The notes below the pieces were generated by a model. It ran no database searches and had not been told where the DNA came from. It saw only the letters and a list, made by a program, of their open reading frames with translations. 64,000 nucleotides of DNA from Fibrobacterota bacterium. GTDB lineage: Bacteria; Fibrobacterota; Chitinivibrionia; Chitinivibrionales; Chitinispirillaceae. Location of the stretch: assembly GCA_023436145.1 (NCBI GenBank), contig JAEZKP010000073.1:62001-126000 (forward strand), read 5' to 3'. Shown piece by piece: positions 54,870-62,319 of the stretch. The first letter of the stretch is position 1, and each line of letters begins with the position of its first letter. Made by a program: the position numbers and the translations under genes.

Positions 54870-56045
54870 TCAGAAAAACTGGGTTTTAACTATTCTGAAG
54901 ATTTGCTGGATACGGTGTCTGTAGGTATGTGCACCAAGCACTTTTTGGTAACCTCTTTGCGCAATACCCTCCAGCTGGGTTTGATGGTTGAGAAAATAGT
55001 TGACAAGATCAACAAGTTCTTCAGGAGTATTGAATGTGACAATCTCTTTATCGTTTTCAGTTTCGAAGAACTCCTGAATGATTGGTTTAGCACTGGTAAT
55101 AAGAAACGATCTGCAGGCCAGGACATCGAATACCCGCTGAGTGAAGCCATTTCTTATTACCACCCGGTTTATATCAATGTTGATTTTAGTGCTATTATAG
55201 ACATTACGCAATTCATCCCCGTAACAGACTGCCTTATGAAGCTTGTCTTTGATGCTTTGAAGCCAGCCATTGTCTCCATAAACTGCGAAATTCTCAAATG
55301 ATTCTGCGAGTTTGGAAATAATTTCCCGTCGATACAGAAAACCGGCTATGTGTTTACAAATAAAAAGTGCTTTGCTGATGGAGCAATCAGGGGGCAGGGT
55401 GTAGCCGGAGACTTTTTGCATCAATAAATTTTCCAGATTCAGATAGTTACTATTAAGGGAATTTTTGAGCGTTGAAGCTATATCGGGGAGTATGTTTTCT
55501 ATAAATGTTGAAGCCATGCTGCTGAATTGATTAACCTGGTCTAAATAGGAGCTTCCCACGAAGCTGACATCATGGGTGCAGGGCTGGTTTGCAGGAAAGA
55601 AGATGGAGGGATCGGTACCCAGTGGGAGAAAGTGGGCCTGGTATCCTTTGGATTTCATGTCAGAGAGGTAGTCCTTATCCGACACGAAGTCAATTCTCAT
55701 AGGGGAGGATCTAAATTTTTTGCGGTGAATCAACTCTTCAAAGAATGGGTCATCGACGCACCAGTTCAGATGGATGATCGATTTTTTCAGCAGGAAATCG
55801 TGAATAACGCCCTCAGAGTCCAAGCCCCATTCATTGATGGTGAAAAGGATGCGGCATTTGTGTTCATGAATGATTTTACAGGCGAATTGGGCCTGTTGAA
55901 TTGTGGGATGGGAGCTGATATCCAGGGCAATTACCTGCAGCTGGCTCAAAGTGCGTAAGGCGGTGATTACCTCTTTTTGAACCAGATAATTCTGATTAAG
56001 GAAAATTATAGTGATAAAGGTCTCCTTGGTTGGGTATTTCTTCAA
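54870..56045 (-). CDS. CgeB/DUF3880-type glycosyltransferase
   Basis: 391 residues. N-terminal DUF3880-like region with HLNWCVDDPFFEE (the typical W-x-VDDP motif) and the C-terminal CgeB glycosyltransferase half: DVSFVGS, LYRREIISKLAESFENFAVYGDNGW (part: FAVYGDNGW), NSTKINIDINR and TQRVFDVLACRSFLIT. Such proteins glycosylate flagellin, spore or surface proteins. The frame starts at a TTG (56045) with no ribosome site. A good AAGGAG at about 56018-56023 lies six bases before ATC ACT ATA ATT, so initiation is unclear (see findings). Confidence 0.8.
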   Translation of the reverse strand: MKKYPTKETFITIIFLNQNYLVQKEVITALRTLSQLQVIALDISSHPTIQQAQFACKIIHEHKCRILFTINEWGLDSEGVIHDFLLKKSIIHLNWCVDDPFFEELIHRKKFRSSPMRIDFVSDKDYLSDMKSKGYQAHFLPLGTDPSIFFPANQPCTHDVSFVGSSYLDQVNQFSSMASTFIENILPDIASTLKNSLNSNYLNLENLLMQKVSGYTLPPDCSISKALFICKHIAGFLYRREIISKLAESFENFAVYGDNGWLQSIKDKLHKAVCYGDELRNVYNSTKINIDINRVVIRNGFTQRVFDVLACRSFLITSAKPIIQEFFETENDKEIVTFNTPEELVDLVNYFLNHQTQLEGIAQRGYQKVLGAHTYRHRIQQIFRIVKTQFF

Positions 56046-56108
56046 TGAAATTTTATAATGAGTTAAATGGGGAGTTAAGCAAAAAAGGGAGTTTTTTGTT
56101 TGGGAATG

Positions 56109-56133
56109 GGGGCGACCAGGTTCGAGTCGCCCT
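56109..56133 (-). terminator. Hairpin downstream of the baeRF gene
   Basis: GGGCGAC / GTCGCCC, 7-bp GC-rich stem with a 9-nt loop, 7 nt after the stop codon at 56140. A T-rich stretch comes only about 25 nt later, so termination is plausible but not classic. Confidence 0.45.
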
Positions 56134-56139
56134 CTGCAG

Positions 56140-57297
56140 TTAATAGCGTAAGATGGCTGCTACAGGTCCGGTGGCTGGCATATCGTTTTGATTAACCACA
56201 TAAACCGTTCCTTTTCTAAGTAGAGTATTTATAGCTGCTTTATCCAGCAGATCTTCATCGCCGGGGAGTTTGTGGGCATGAATTTCCACATCCTGTCGTG
56301 ATTCCAGGTATTTGCCCCAGAAATCCTGAGGGGTATCAGAAACGAAGAGGGTCTGAATTCGGCCATGAACTGCTCCGGAAACGATGATTCTTAGATCGGT
56401 GGTGGCAAGGCGGTCTCTTTTTCCCCAATGCTGGCGGAAGAGATCTGCATCCATGAGTTGTTTTTGTTGGAAAAGGGGTTCTATAAGGGGCCAGATTCTT
56501 TGGTGGATTTCGGATTCGGATAGATTTTTCAGGTCAAGAATCAGGCCTGTATCGCTTAGATGGGGGTAGTTATTAGCTTCTCTGTAGAGGGAGTGGAGGT
56601 AGTCGACACCACCTAAAAAGAGTGGATCGTTGCTGTTTTGCAGAATTTCCTCTATGGCATCACTGACTCTGTGGTAGAAGTTCATGATATTAATTTTCCG
56701 TTTATCGGTCTGTCTTCCGTAACCGAAGATGGTGGTGTTACGGTTATCATTCCAGGATGGCTTGCTTGCAAACTGGGAGTATTTTTCCATGGTGTCAAAG
56801 CCCAGGGTGTCATCCAGGGAGAGAGGGATTTTGTCTGATTCGTAACGGGTCAGGTTTAATCTTGAGCCTTCAAAGAGGCGGACGTTTTTAACTTCCAGAT
56901 CCAGCAGATAGAATCTGGTGTTTCCTGAGAGCAGACTCAGGAGTGGTTTGAGATGAAAAGAAGGTCCCACGGTGAGTGTTTCTGATAAAAGGGCAGGAAG
57001 CCGGAAGATTTTAGTGGTACCTGGGGCGATGAATGCGGCCAGACCGTCAGCCTGATGTTGCCAGAAGCTACTGTTTTGCTGAAGTCGTTTGAGGGGAGCA
57101 AGAAGGTTTTCAGCTTCTACGCTGCGTAATCCCTGAGCAATAAGTTTCTCCATAGCTGCAGCTACCTGATTTCTGAAGCGGATGGGGTTTTGCTGCAGGT
57201 CTGAGCCGGTGCGAAAGGTGGGCATGAATATGCTGACACAGTGATCGAAGTGGACTGAGATCAGATCTCTGAGGTCATCTTCAGTAAAAATGTCCAC
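56140..57297 (-). CDS. baeRF-family (bacterial archaeo-eukaryotic release factor-like) protein
   Basis: 385 residues from GTG 57297, which has AGGAG 8 nt upstream. The frame is open to 57504 but that extension looks non-coding. Family features: VSIFMPTFRTGSDLQQNPIRFRNQ (part: SIFMPTFRTGSDLQQ), SSFWQHQADGLAAFIAPG, YLLDLEVKNVRLFEGS, FLGGVDYLHSLYREAN and the C-terminal DEDLLDKAAINTLLRKGTVYVV. These match the baeRF3/baeRF7-like group described from genome analysis, homologous to eRF1 domains and proposed to act on ribosomes, for example in stalled-ribosome rescue or hibernation. Ligand and activity are unproven. The gene diverges from two small membrane protein genes. Confidence 0.7.
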   Translation of the reverse strand: MDIFTEDDLRDLISVHFDHCVSIFMPTFRTGSDLQQNPIRFRNQVAAAMEKLIAQGLRSVEAENLLAPLKRLQQNSSFWQHQADGLAAFIAPGTTKIFRLPALLSETLTVGPSFHLKPLLSLLSGNTRFYLLDLEVKNVRLFEGSRLNLTRYESDKIPLSLDDTLGFDTMEKYSQFASKPSWNDNRNTTIFGYGRQTDKRKINIMNFYHRVSDAIEEILQNSNDPLFLGGVDYLHSLYREANNYPHLSDTGLILDLKNLSESEIHQRIWPLIEPLFQQKQLMDADLFRQHWGKRDRLATTDLRIIVSGAVHGRIQTLFVSDTPQDFWGKYLESRQDVEIHAHKLPGDEDLLDKAAINTLLRKGTVYVVNQNDMPATGPVAAILRY

Positions 57298-57483
57298 AAT
57301 TAATTCTCCTGCTTTAGGTTGATGCTCATTTTTGGGGGTAGAAGTGGGAGCATGTATCTGTTCTAAATTACAGAATGTTATTACATTACTCAGGGCAATG
57401 ATTATGCCAGTCCGGTGAAGTGAAGGATTGTTAATTGCTATACAAATAATTTGATAACTCAATGAATGACAAGGAGATGTCAG

Positions 57484-57873
57484 ATGGATGGCGCAAAGGA
57501 ACATTCCGGAACATTTATTAAGCTGTTAAGTCAGCTTGGCAAGCAGGTTTCACTTCTGGCACGCAAGCAGCTTCAGCTGGTGCAGACAGAAGCATTGGCT
57601 AATGTGAAATCAGAGACTTCGATGATAATCTTTTTTGTATTGTCAGCAGTTTTAGGTTTGGTGGGTTTTATGGTTATAGCTGCTACACTGGTTATGGTGC
57701 TGCAATATATAATGCCTTTATGGCTTGCCGGGGTTGTGGTTAGTGTGGCGTTAATACTTAGCAGCATCTTACTGGCGTTTCTGGGAGCCAGAAAATCGGT
57801 CAAGTCTCCATGGACACGTACGCGGGAGGTAATCCGCAGTGATATAAAAATGGCAAAAGAGGGATTTGCATGA
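57484..57873 (+). CDS. Holin-like/YqjE-type small membrane protein (Phage_holin_3_6)
   Basis: 129 residues: an N-terminal amphipathic helical region (LIKLL..GKQVSLLARKQLQLVQTEA, in part), two membrane helices (about 52-75 and 80-102) and a basic/charged tail. This is the putative actinobacterial holin-X/YqjE type, widespread in non-phage contexts and linked with envelope stress genes. AAGGAG 7 nt upstream fixes the ATG at 57484. The stop overlaps the next start (ATGA), so the pair is coupled. Confidence 0.75.
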   Translation: MDGAKEHSGTFIKLLSQLGKQVSLLARKQLQLVQTEALANVKSETSMIIFFVLSAVLGLVGFMVIAATLVMVLQYIMPLWLAGVVVSVALILSSILLAFLGARKSVKSPWTRTREVIRSDIKMAKEGFA

Positions 57874-58217
57874 TAATCGAGCATGACCACAGAGATGCTA
57901 CATTTTCCAGAGAGGCAGATAAGCTGGAGATGGAGATTGAGACAATAGAGCAGTCTGTAATAAATCTTACCCGTGAGCTTATCAGTAAGCTAAGAAGGGG
58001 GGTGATTAACTGGTTATGTGAGCCTCGGGTGATACTGTTTATAGTGGTTTTTATAATTTTTTGCATAACCGGTTCACCTTTTTCCTGGCGGGCGAATATG
58101 AAGCGGCAGATATACAAATTGAGGAAACAGAACAACAGACTTAAAAAACAGAATAGAAGACTTCAGCAGATGATTTCAAAGCGGAGAGAATGCTCTTCAG
58201 TGTTTTTCCGTTTTTGA
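57870..58217 (+). CDS. Small single-pass membrane protein, coiled-coil, YqjD-like in style
   Basis: 115 residues: an N-terminal acidic helix (about 14-45, EADKLEMEIETIEQSV), one membrane helix (about 54-70, ILFIVVFIIFCITG), then a very basic C-terminal helix (KLRKQNNRLKKQNRRLQQMI) that could bind nucleic acid, phospholipid or ribosome. ElaB/YqjD/DUF883 proteins of E. coli have a comparable membrane plus helical design and bind stationary-phase ribosomes, but no clear homology is visible. It is translated together with the YqjE-like gene and diverges from a baeRF gene, which suggests a ribosome or stress link. Confidence 0.65.
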   Translation: MIIEHDHRDATFSREADKLEMEIETIEQSVINLTRELISKLRRGVINWLCEPRVILFIVVFIIFCITGSPFSWRANMKRQIYKLRKQNNRLKKQNRRLQQMISKRRECSSVFFRF

Positions 58218-58232
58218 GAAATGATTCTCAAA
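58213..58232. repeat. Perfect AT-rich inverted repeat overlapping the stop of the small membrane gene
   Basis: TTTGAGAA-ATGA-TTCTCAAA, 8-bp perfect arms with a 4-nt loop. It includes the stop codon (58215-58217) and is followed by GTGACATTTTTG. It may be a weak terminator or an operator for the RRM gene. Confidence 0.45.
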
Positions 58233-58439
58233 GTGACATTTTTGTTTTGAGTAAGTAGAAGAATAAGGGCTTTTAGGGCTTATTTCCTGCGGCATGGTTT
58301 TTGCGTATTCTTGGGACCGGAGTGAGCAAAGGTGGAATGTCACACACATCCTCAAAAACTCGCTCTTAGTAACTGGAAACTTGCATGAGCGCTGGTCTCC
58401 AAGGTTTTTAATTTCACCATTTTCAAAGGAAGTCGTATT

Positions 58440-58739
58440 ATGTCCCAGAAGCTTTACATTGGTAATCTGCCCTACAGAACCACCGAGAGTGACATCAGAA
58501 ATTTTTTCTCCAAGTACGAGCCGATTCATTCCGTAGTACTGATCTCTGACAGAGAAACTGGGAGATCAAGGGGATTTGGCTTTATCGAGTTGGAAGATGC
58601 TCATGCCGATGCTGCAATTTCTGAGCTGGGCGACTCCATGTTTGGAGGAAGAAACTTGCGTATAAGCAGAGCCCGTGACAGGGGAGAAAGCGTACAAATG
58701 GGGGCAGGAAGCCGGGTAAACCAGTTTAATAGAGTATAG
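58440..58739 (+). CDS. RRM-type RNA-binding protein
   Basis: 99 residues, one RNA-recognition motif: RNP2 LYIGNL (5-10) and RNP1 RGFGFIEL (44-51) with the aromatic residues that stack on bases, then a short Gly/Arg/Asn-rich tail. Such small Rbp proteins of cyanobacteria, spirochaetes and FCB bacteria act as RNA chaperones and often respond to cold. The 222-nt space upstream has no ORF and may be a long 5' leader. GGA lies 9 nt before the ATG. Confidence 0.92.
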   Translation: MSQKLYIGNLPYRTTESDIRNFFSKYEPIHSVVLISDRETGRSRGFGFIELEDAHADAAISELGDSMFGGRNLRISRARDRGESVQMGAGSRVNQFNRV

Positions 58740-58762
58740 CCTTTTGCTTTACGAGCGCTTTT

Positions 58763-58789
58763 TGCATGCAACCTTCATGGTTGCCTGCA
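58763..58789. terminator. Hairpin between convergent RRM and lipid A acyltransferase genes
   Basis: TGCA-T-GCAACC / GGTTGC-C-TGCA around a TTCAT loop: a 10-bp stem with one mismatch, 24 nt after the RRM stop and 10 nt after the opposite stop. It lacks a strong T run on either side, so it could be a shared, weak terminator. Confidence 0.5.
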
Positions 58790-58798
58790 AACTTTGGG

Positions 58799-59683
58799 TT
58801 AATAGGAAATTTCATTTCTGAATCTTTTATGAAACCAGCCAAAATAGTGTTCCGGGTATTTTCTTATCCATGCGGAAATAATTTCGTTATGCAATTTCTG
58901 GTATTCCTCAATACTGTTTTCTGCACTATTTGCTTCCAGATCGGGTGTGGAGATGTTTTCCAGGAAAATATCATAGACACCATCTTTACCAATTAGAGAG
59001 TAGGCTGGCAGTACGGAGCATCCGGTCTTCTGTACAATTCCTGCAACGGTGCGGACAGTGTTTGCTGGTTTTCCCAGAAATGGTACCATCGTGCCATGTT
59101 TACCGGCGTGCTGATCAATCAGTATGGCTACGATGCCGTTTCGTTTGACAACCTCCATCATCTTTCGTAATGCCTGTTCGCTGTAGATTGTAAAGACTCC
59201 TGTGCGAGAGCGTTTGTAGGCCAGCCATCGGTCGACTTTTTGGTTTTTCATCCTTTTAGCTATAACATTTAGATCAGGGACTTTTTTGCCGAAGACTTCT
59301 GCCAGCATTTCCCAGTTTCCCAGGTGAGCAAGAAGTACTATTGTTCCTTTGTTTCTGGAGAAACACTCTTCCAGTACCTGCAGGTTATGGATTCGGTGTT
59401 TCGGGGGGGAGGAGCTTGTGCGGAGAAAATCGGTTATATACCCTCCCATGTTTTTATAAAGTTTAAATATTATGGAATTGATCTCTTTTTCATTCCAGAA
59501 ACCAGTATGCCTCATATTGGCCACTGCAGTTTTACGGTAAATGCCACTCACATAAATGATAGAACCGGCGAATCTTCCCAGATTCAGCGCAATATAGCGG
59601 GGAATGTGACTTAAAAATTTCTCAATTATTCTTAGCAGGTAATATTCTATGGAATGGGAAAGAGTCTTGGGAAGTAAGTGCAT
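58799..59683 (-). CDS. LpxL/HtrB-family lipid A acyltransferase
   Basis: 294 residues from ATG 59683, chosen because AGGA lies 9 nt upstream. The ATG at 59749 would add 22 residues. The catalytic H-x4-E is H120-LGNW-E125 (AHLGNWE), with further family segments FLRTSSSPPKHRI, GIVAILIDQHAGKHG and VPFLGKPANTV. A short N-terminal hydrophobic region anchors it to the inner membrane. It transfers a secondary acyl chain to lipid A or a related glycolipid, consistent with a Gram-negative host. Which chain cannot be told. Confidence 0.85.
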   Translation of the reverse strand: MHLLPKTLSHSIEYYLLRIIEKFLSHIPRYIALNLGRFAGSIIYVSGIYRKTAVANMRHTGFWNEKEINSIIFKLYKNMGGYITDFLRTSSSPPKHRIHNLQVLEECFSRNKGTIVLLAHLGNWEMLAEVFGKKVPDLNVIAKRMKNQKVDRWLAYKRSRTGVFTIYSEQALRKMMEVVKRNGIVAILIDQHAGKHGTMVPFLGKPANTVRTVAGIVQKTGCSVLPAYSLIGKDGVYDIFLENISTPDLEANSAENSIEEYQKLHNEIISAWIRKYPEHYFGWFHKRFRNEISY

Positions 59684-59900
59684 AAAAAGGTGTCCTGTAG
59701 GAGTAGGTAAAAGAAAAATGGTTTGCAGGCATGAAAATAATGTTGCCACAGATATTTTATATTAAAAAATAATCCTGATTCAGATTCGTATGGAAGAGAT
59801 ATATTTTAAAACGTGTTGTCAGGATTGACAGTAACAGCAGTTTTGGTTATCAGATTAGTGTGTACTTTCAGAGAAGAAAAGGTGCGATCTCAGGGTTAAA

Positions 59901-60887
59901 ATGGTACATGGTATAGTGATGTTTTCGGGTGGTCTGGATAGTGTAATAGCAACACATCTTCTTAAGAGTCAGGGACTTCAGATAAAAGCACTGCATTTTG
60001 TCCTGCCTTTTTATTCCGGATTGGGCAATAGTTATAAAGAGGTGAGAAGATATGCGGATGGTTTGGGAATACCTTTGCGGGTTGAGGAAGAGGGTGAAGA
60101 ATTTCTGAAGATGATTTTAGATCCTCATTTCGGGTATGGTAAAAATGCTAATCCTTGTATGGATTGCCGGATAGAGAGGCTAAAAAAGGCCAGAAAGATT
60201 ATGGAGGAAGAGGGTGCGTCTTTTATTGCTACTGGAGAGGTGATTGGGCAACGGCCCATGTCTCAGCGGATGGAATGTTTGCATAGGGTTGAAAAGAAGG
60301 CTGACCTGCAGGGATTTCTTCTTCGGCCTCTCTCAGCTAAGCTTTTAGCTCCCACCAGGGTGGAGATGGAAGGATTGGTGGACAGGGAGCGTTTATTGGG
60401 GATTACCGGGAGGAGTAGAAAGGTACAGTTGGAGTACGCCAGAAATAATGGCCTGGCTCATTCCACTCCGGCTGGAGGGTGTTTGCTTACGCATGCTGAT
60501 CCTGCCCGGAGGTTTAATGAGTTGGTTTCGATAAAACAGAAAATTCATCTAAACGACTTTAAACTGTTGGCTTGGGGAAGACATTTTCGTGTGGCACCTC
60601 AATGTAAGGTGGTGGTTTCCAGGAATGAGTCTGAGAACAACATTCTGGAGAAAATCGCTGCAACTGAAGATCATTTTATGTATTTGGCAGAAATCCCGGG
60701 GCCGGTGGCGGTTGTTCGGGGAGACTGTGCTGCGGAGCAGATCAGAGTTGCTGCATCTATAATGGTTAGATTTTCCAAAGCCAGGAATATGGGGAAGGTG
60801 AAAGTGAAAGTATATCATAAAGGTGATATGCTGATGGAAGAGGTGGAATCTGCCAGCGAACAGTTTTGTGAGTCTATGCGTATATGA
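59901..60887 (+). CDS. PP-loop tRNA thiouridylase-like protein with C-terminal NFACT-R-like domain
   Basis: 328 residues. N-terminal PP-loop SGGLDS (9-14) of an ATP-pyrophosphatase, then NPCMDCRIERL (C86, C89), FIATGEVIGQRPMSQRM and GGCLLT (C194), as in the MnmA/ThiI-like thiouridylase group. The last ~120 residues (LLAWGRHFRV...KVVVSRNESEN...IPGPVAVVRGDC) resemble the NFACT-R RNA-binding domain that binds tRNA or ribosome-nascent-chain complexes. It is not MnmA itself, which lacks this tail. Activity on tRNA or another RNA is inferred. It overlaps the next gene (ATGA). Confidence 0.78.
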   Translation: MVHGIVMFSGGLDSVIATHLLKSQGLQIKALHFVLPFYSGLGNSYKEVRRYADGLGIPLRVEEEGEEFLKMILDPHFGYGKNANPCMDCRIERLKKARKIMEEEGASFIATGEVIGQRPMSQRMECLHRVEKKADLQGFLLRPLSAKLLAPTRVEMEGLVDRERLLGITGRSRKVQLEYARNNGLAHSTPAGGCLLTHADPARRFNELVSIKQKIHLNDFKLLAWGRHFRVAPQCKVVVSRNESENNILEKIAATEDHFMYLAEIPGPVAVVRGDCAAEQIRVAASIMVRFSKARNMGKVKVKVYHKGDMLMEEVESASEQFCESMRI

Positions 60888-61729
60888 ATTCAGATGCGTA
60901 TATCAATTCAGATAAGCTAAACGATGCTTCTTGGCTTAGAATCAGTTCGCAGATTCTTCAGAGATTTTTAATCAGGTGCGGAATCAATCAAAGCGAGGAT
61001 CGTGCTTCGCTTGTGTATCGGGTGGCAGAAGCGTTTTCCAGGATTCCTTATGAGAATCTTACTAAAATCATAAAAACGGATGCCATGGTTACCCCATCTT
61101 CCTCGATGCGTTATCCGGATGAGCTGATTTCGGATTATTTGAAATGGGGAACAGGCGGTACCTGTTTTTCCTTAACAGCTGCAGTGATTGCCATTTACAA
61201 TGCTCTGGGAATAGAAGCTCATCCGGTGCTTGCAGACCGGTATTATGGTCCTGATACTCATTGCGGACTGATAATGGTTCAGCCGAAGGGGCTTCTTCTC
61301 CTTGATCCGGGATATCTGCTTTTTACCCCGGTATTACTTCCAAGGCTGCAGCCTGTAACGGTTCACACCGGTTACAACAGCGTTGAGCTGGTTCCCCTGA
61401 ATAATGGGGAGAAGGTGGAGTTTCATACGGTTGTAAAAGGGAACCGGAAAATGAGATTAGTTTACAAGATCAGACCGGTTGATGCTATGACATTTGCCAG
61501 AGCCTGGGAGGAGTCTTTTAAATGGGAGATGATGACTTATCCGGTATTAACCCGGGTTAGTGCGGGTGAGCATCAGTATCTACAGGGAAGGAAACTGGCT
61601 GTTCGCAGTGCGGGTGGAACCAGAAGAGAGGAGCTGAGTGTGCAGATGCAGTTTGATTATATAGCTCAGAAGATGGGGATTCACCGGGATATTGTAAGTA
61701 AAGCTTTGGGGGTGATTAAAAATGGCTGA
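60884..61729 (+). CDS. Arylamine N-acetyltransferase-like (Cys-His-Asp) protein
   Basis: 281 residues. The NAT/transglutaminase triad is visible: C94 in GGTCFSLT, H126 in THCGLIM, D141 in LLDPGYLL, in the order and spacing of arylamine N-acetyltransferases, with the N-terminal IPYENLTKI matching the NAT opening. True NATs act on arylamines from acetyl-CoA. Here the operon partners (thiouridylase/NFACT-R and DUF4416) suggest another acceptor. No signal peptide. It overlaps both neighbours (4 and 8 nt), so all three are translationally coupled. Confidence 0.78.
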   Translation: MNSDAYINSDKLNDASWLRISSQILQRFLIRCGINQSEDRASLVYRVAEAFSRIPYENLTKIIKTDAMVTPSSSMRYPDELISDYLKWGTGGTCFSLTAAVIAIYNALGIEAHPVLADRYYGPDTHCGLIMVQPKGLLLLDPGYLLFTPVLLPRLQPVTVHTGYNSVELVPLNNGEKVEFHTVVKGNRKMRLVYKIRPVDAMTFARAWEESFKWEMMTYPVLTRVSAGEHQYLQGRKLAVRSAGGTRREELSVQMQFDYIAQKMGIHRDIVSKALGVIKNG

Positions 61730-62276
61730 AATCAAGTCCCCGGTACCGGTTAAATATTTCGTGGCAGTTCTGTACGGAAGTGAAGAGTATCTTGGTAAGG
61801 CTAAGCTTTTGATGGAGGAGCTCTGGGGAGACATTGATTATGAAGGGAAAGCTCATCTTTTCGATGTAACTGAGTATTACAAACCGGAAATGGGTTGGCC
61901 GATATTCCGTAAATTATTGTCATTTGAAAAGTTGATGCTACCATCCTTTATTGTGGAAATAAAGATTCGCTGTAATCAGTTGGAGCAGCAGTTGGCAGTA
62001 GAAAACAAACGCACAGTCAATCTGGATGCGGGTTATCTGGATCATAACAAGGTGGTTTTGGCATCGGCAAAAGAGGCTGGTCAGAAGGTGTATCTGGATA
62101 GAGGGATATATGCTGATCTGGCAGGCCGGTACAAATCTGGAAAGTACCAGCCTTTTGAGTGGTCATTTCCGGATTTCAGGGATGGCCGTTATGATACGGA
62201 GCTTCTTGCCATACGCAAAAAGTGCATTATCCAGATAAGGGAATACCTGAGCCTGAAAAGCACTCAGGTTGATTGA
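61722..62276 (+). CDS. DUF4416 family protein
   Basis: 184 residues, cytoplasmic. Matches the conserved DUF4416 pattern: PVKYFVAVLYGSEEYLGKA, FDVTEYYKPEMGWPIFRKLLSFE (part: FDVTEYYKPEMG), NLDAGYLDHNKVVLAS, YLDRGIYADL and FEWSFPDFRDGRY. The family has no known function and occurs in Fibrobacterota, spirochaetes, Deltaproteobacteria and similar groups. It starts 8 nt before the end of the NAT-like gene and is last in the trio. The conserved Glu/Asp/His-rich blocks suggest an enzyme or RNA-binding role, which is only inference. Confidence 0.8.
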   Translation: MAEIKSPVPVKYFVAVLYGSEEYLGKAKLLMEELWGDIDYEGKAHLFDVTEYYKPEMGWPIFRKLLSFEKLMLPSFIVEIKIRCNQLEQQLAVENKRTVNLDAGYLDHNKVVLASAKEAGQKVYLDRGIYADLAGRYKSGKYQPFEWSFPDFRDGRYDTELLAIRKKCIIQIREYLSLKSTQVD

Positions 62277-62319
62277 TGATGTATCACTGCCGGGAGCTGG
62301 TTTTCGGGTAATTACATTT

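Noticed and set aside
56110..56132. tRNA T-arm-like sequence (GGTTCGAGTC) next to the baeRF gene
   Set aside because: The surrounding bases form a simple 7-bp hairpin with a 9-nt loop. No anticodon, D arm or matching acceptor stem can be drawn.
57298..57504. 69-residue N-terminal extension of the baeRF protein
   Set aside because: A strong AGGAG/GTG start inside the frame and overlap with the opposite gene's ribosome site indicate that it is intergenic.
57484..57873. Holin-like gene as evidence of a prophage
   Set aside because: No other phage genes nearby; this holin-type family is widespread in chromosomes without phage.
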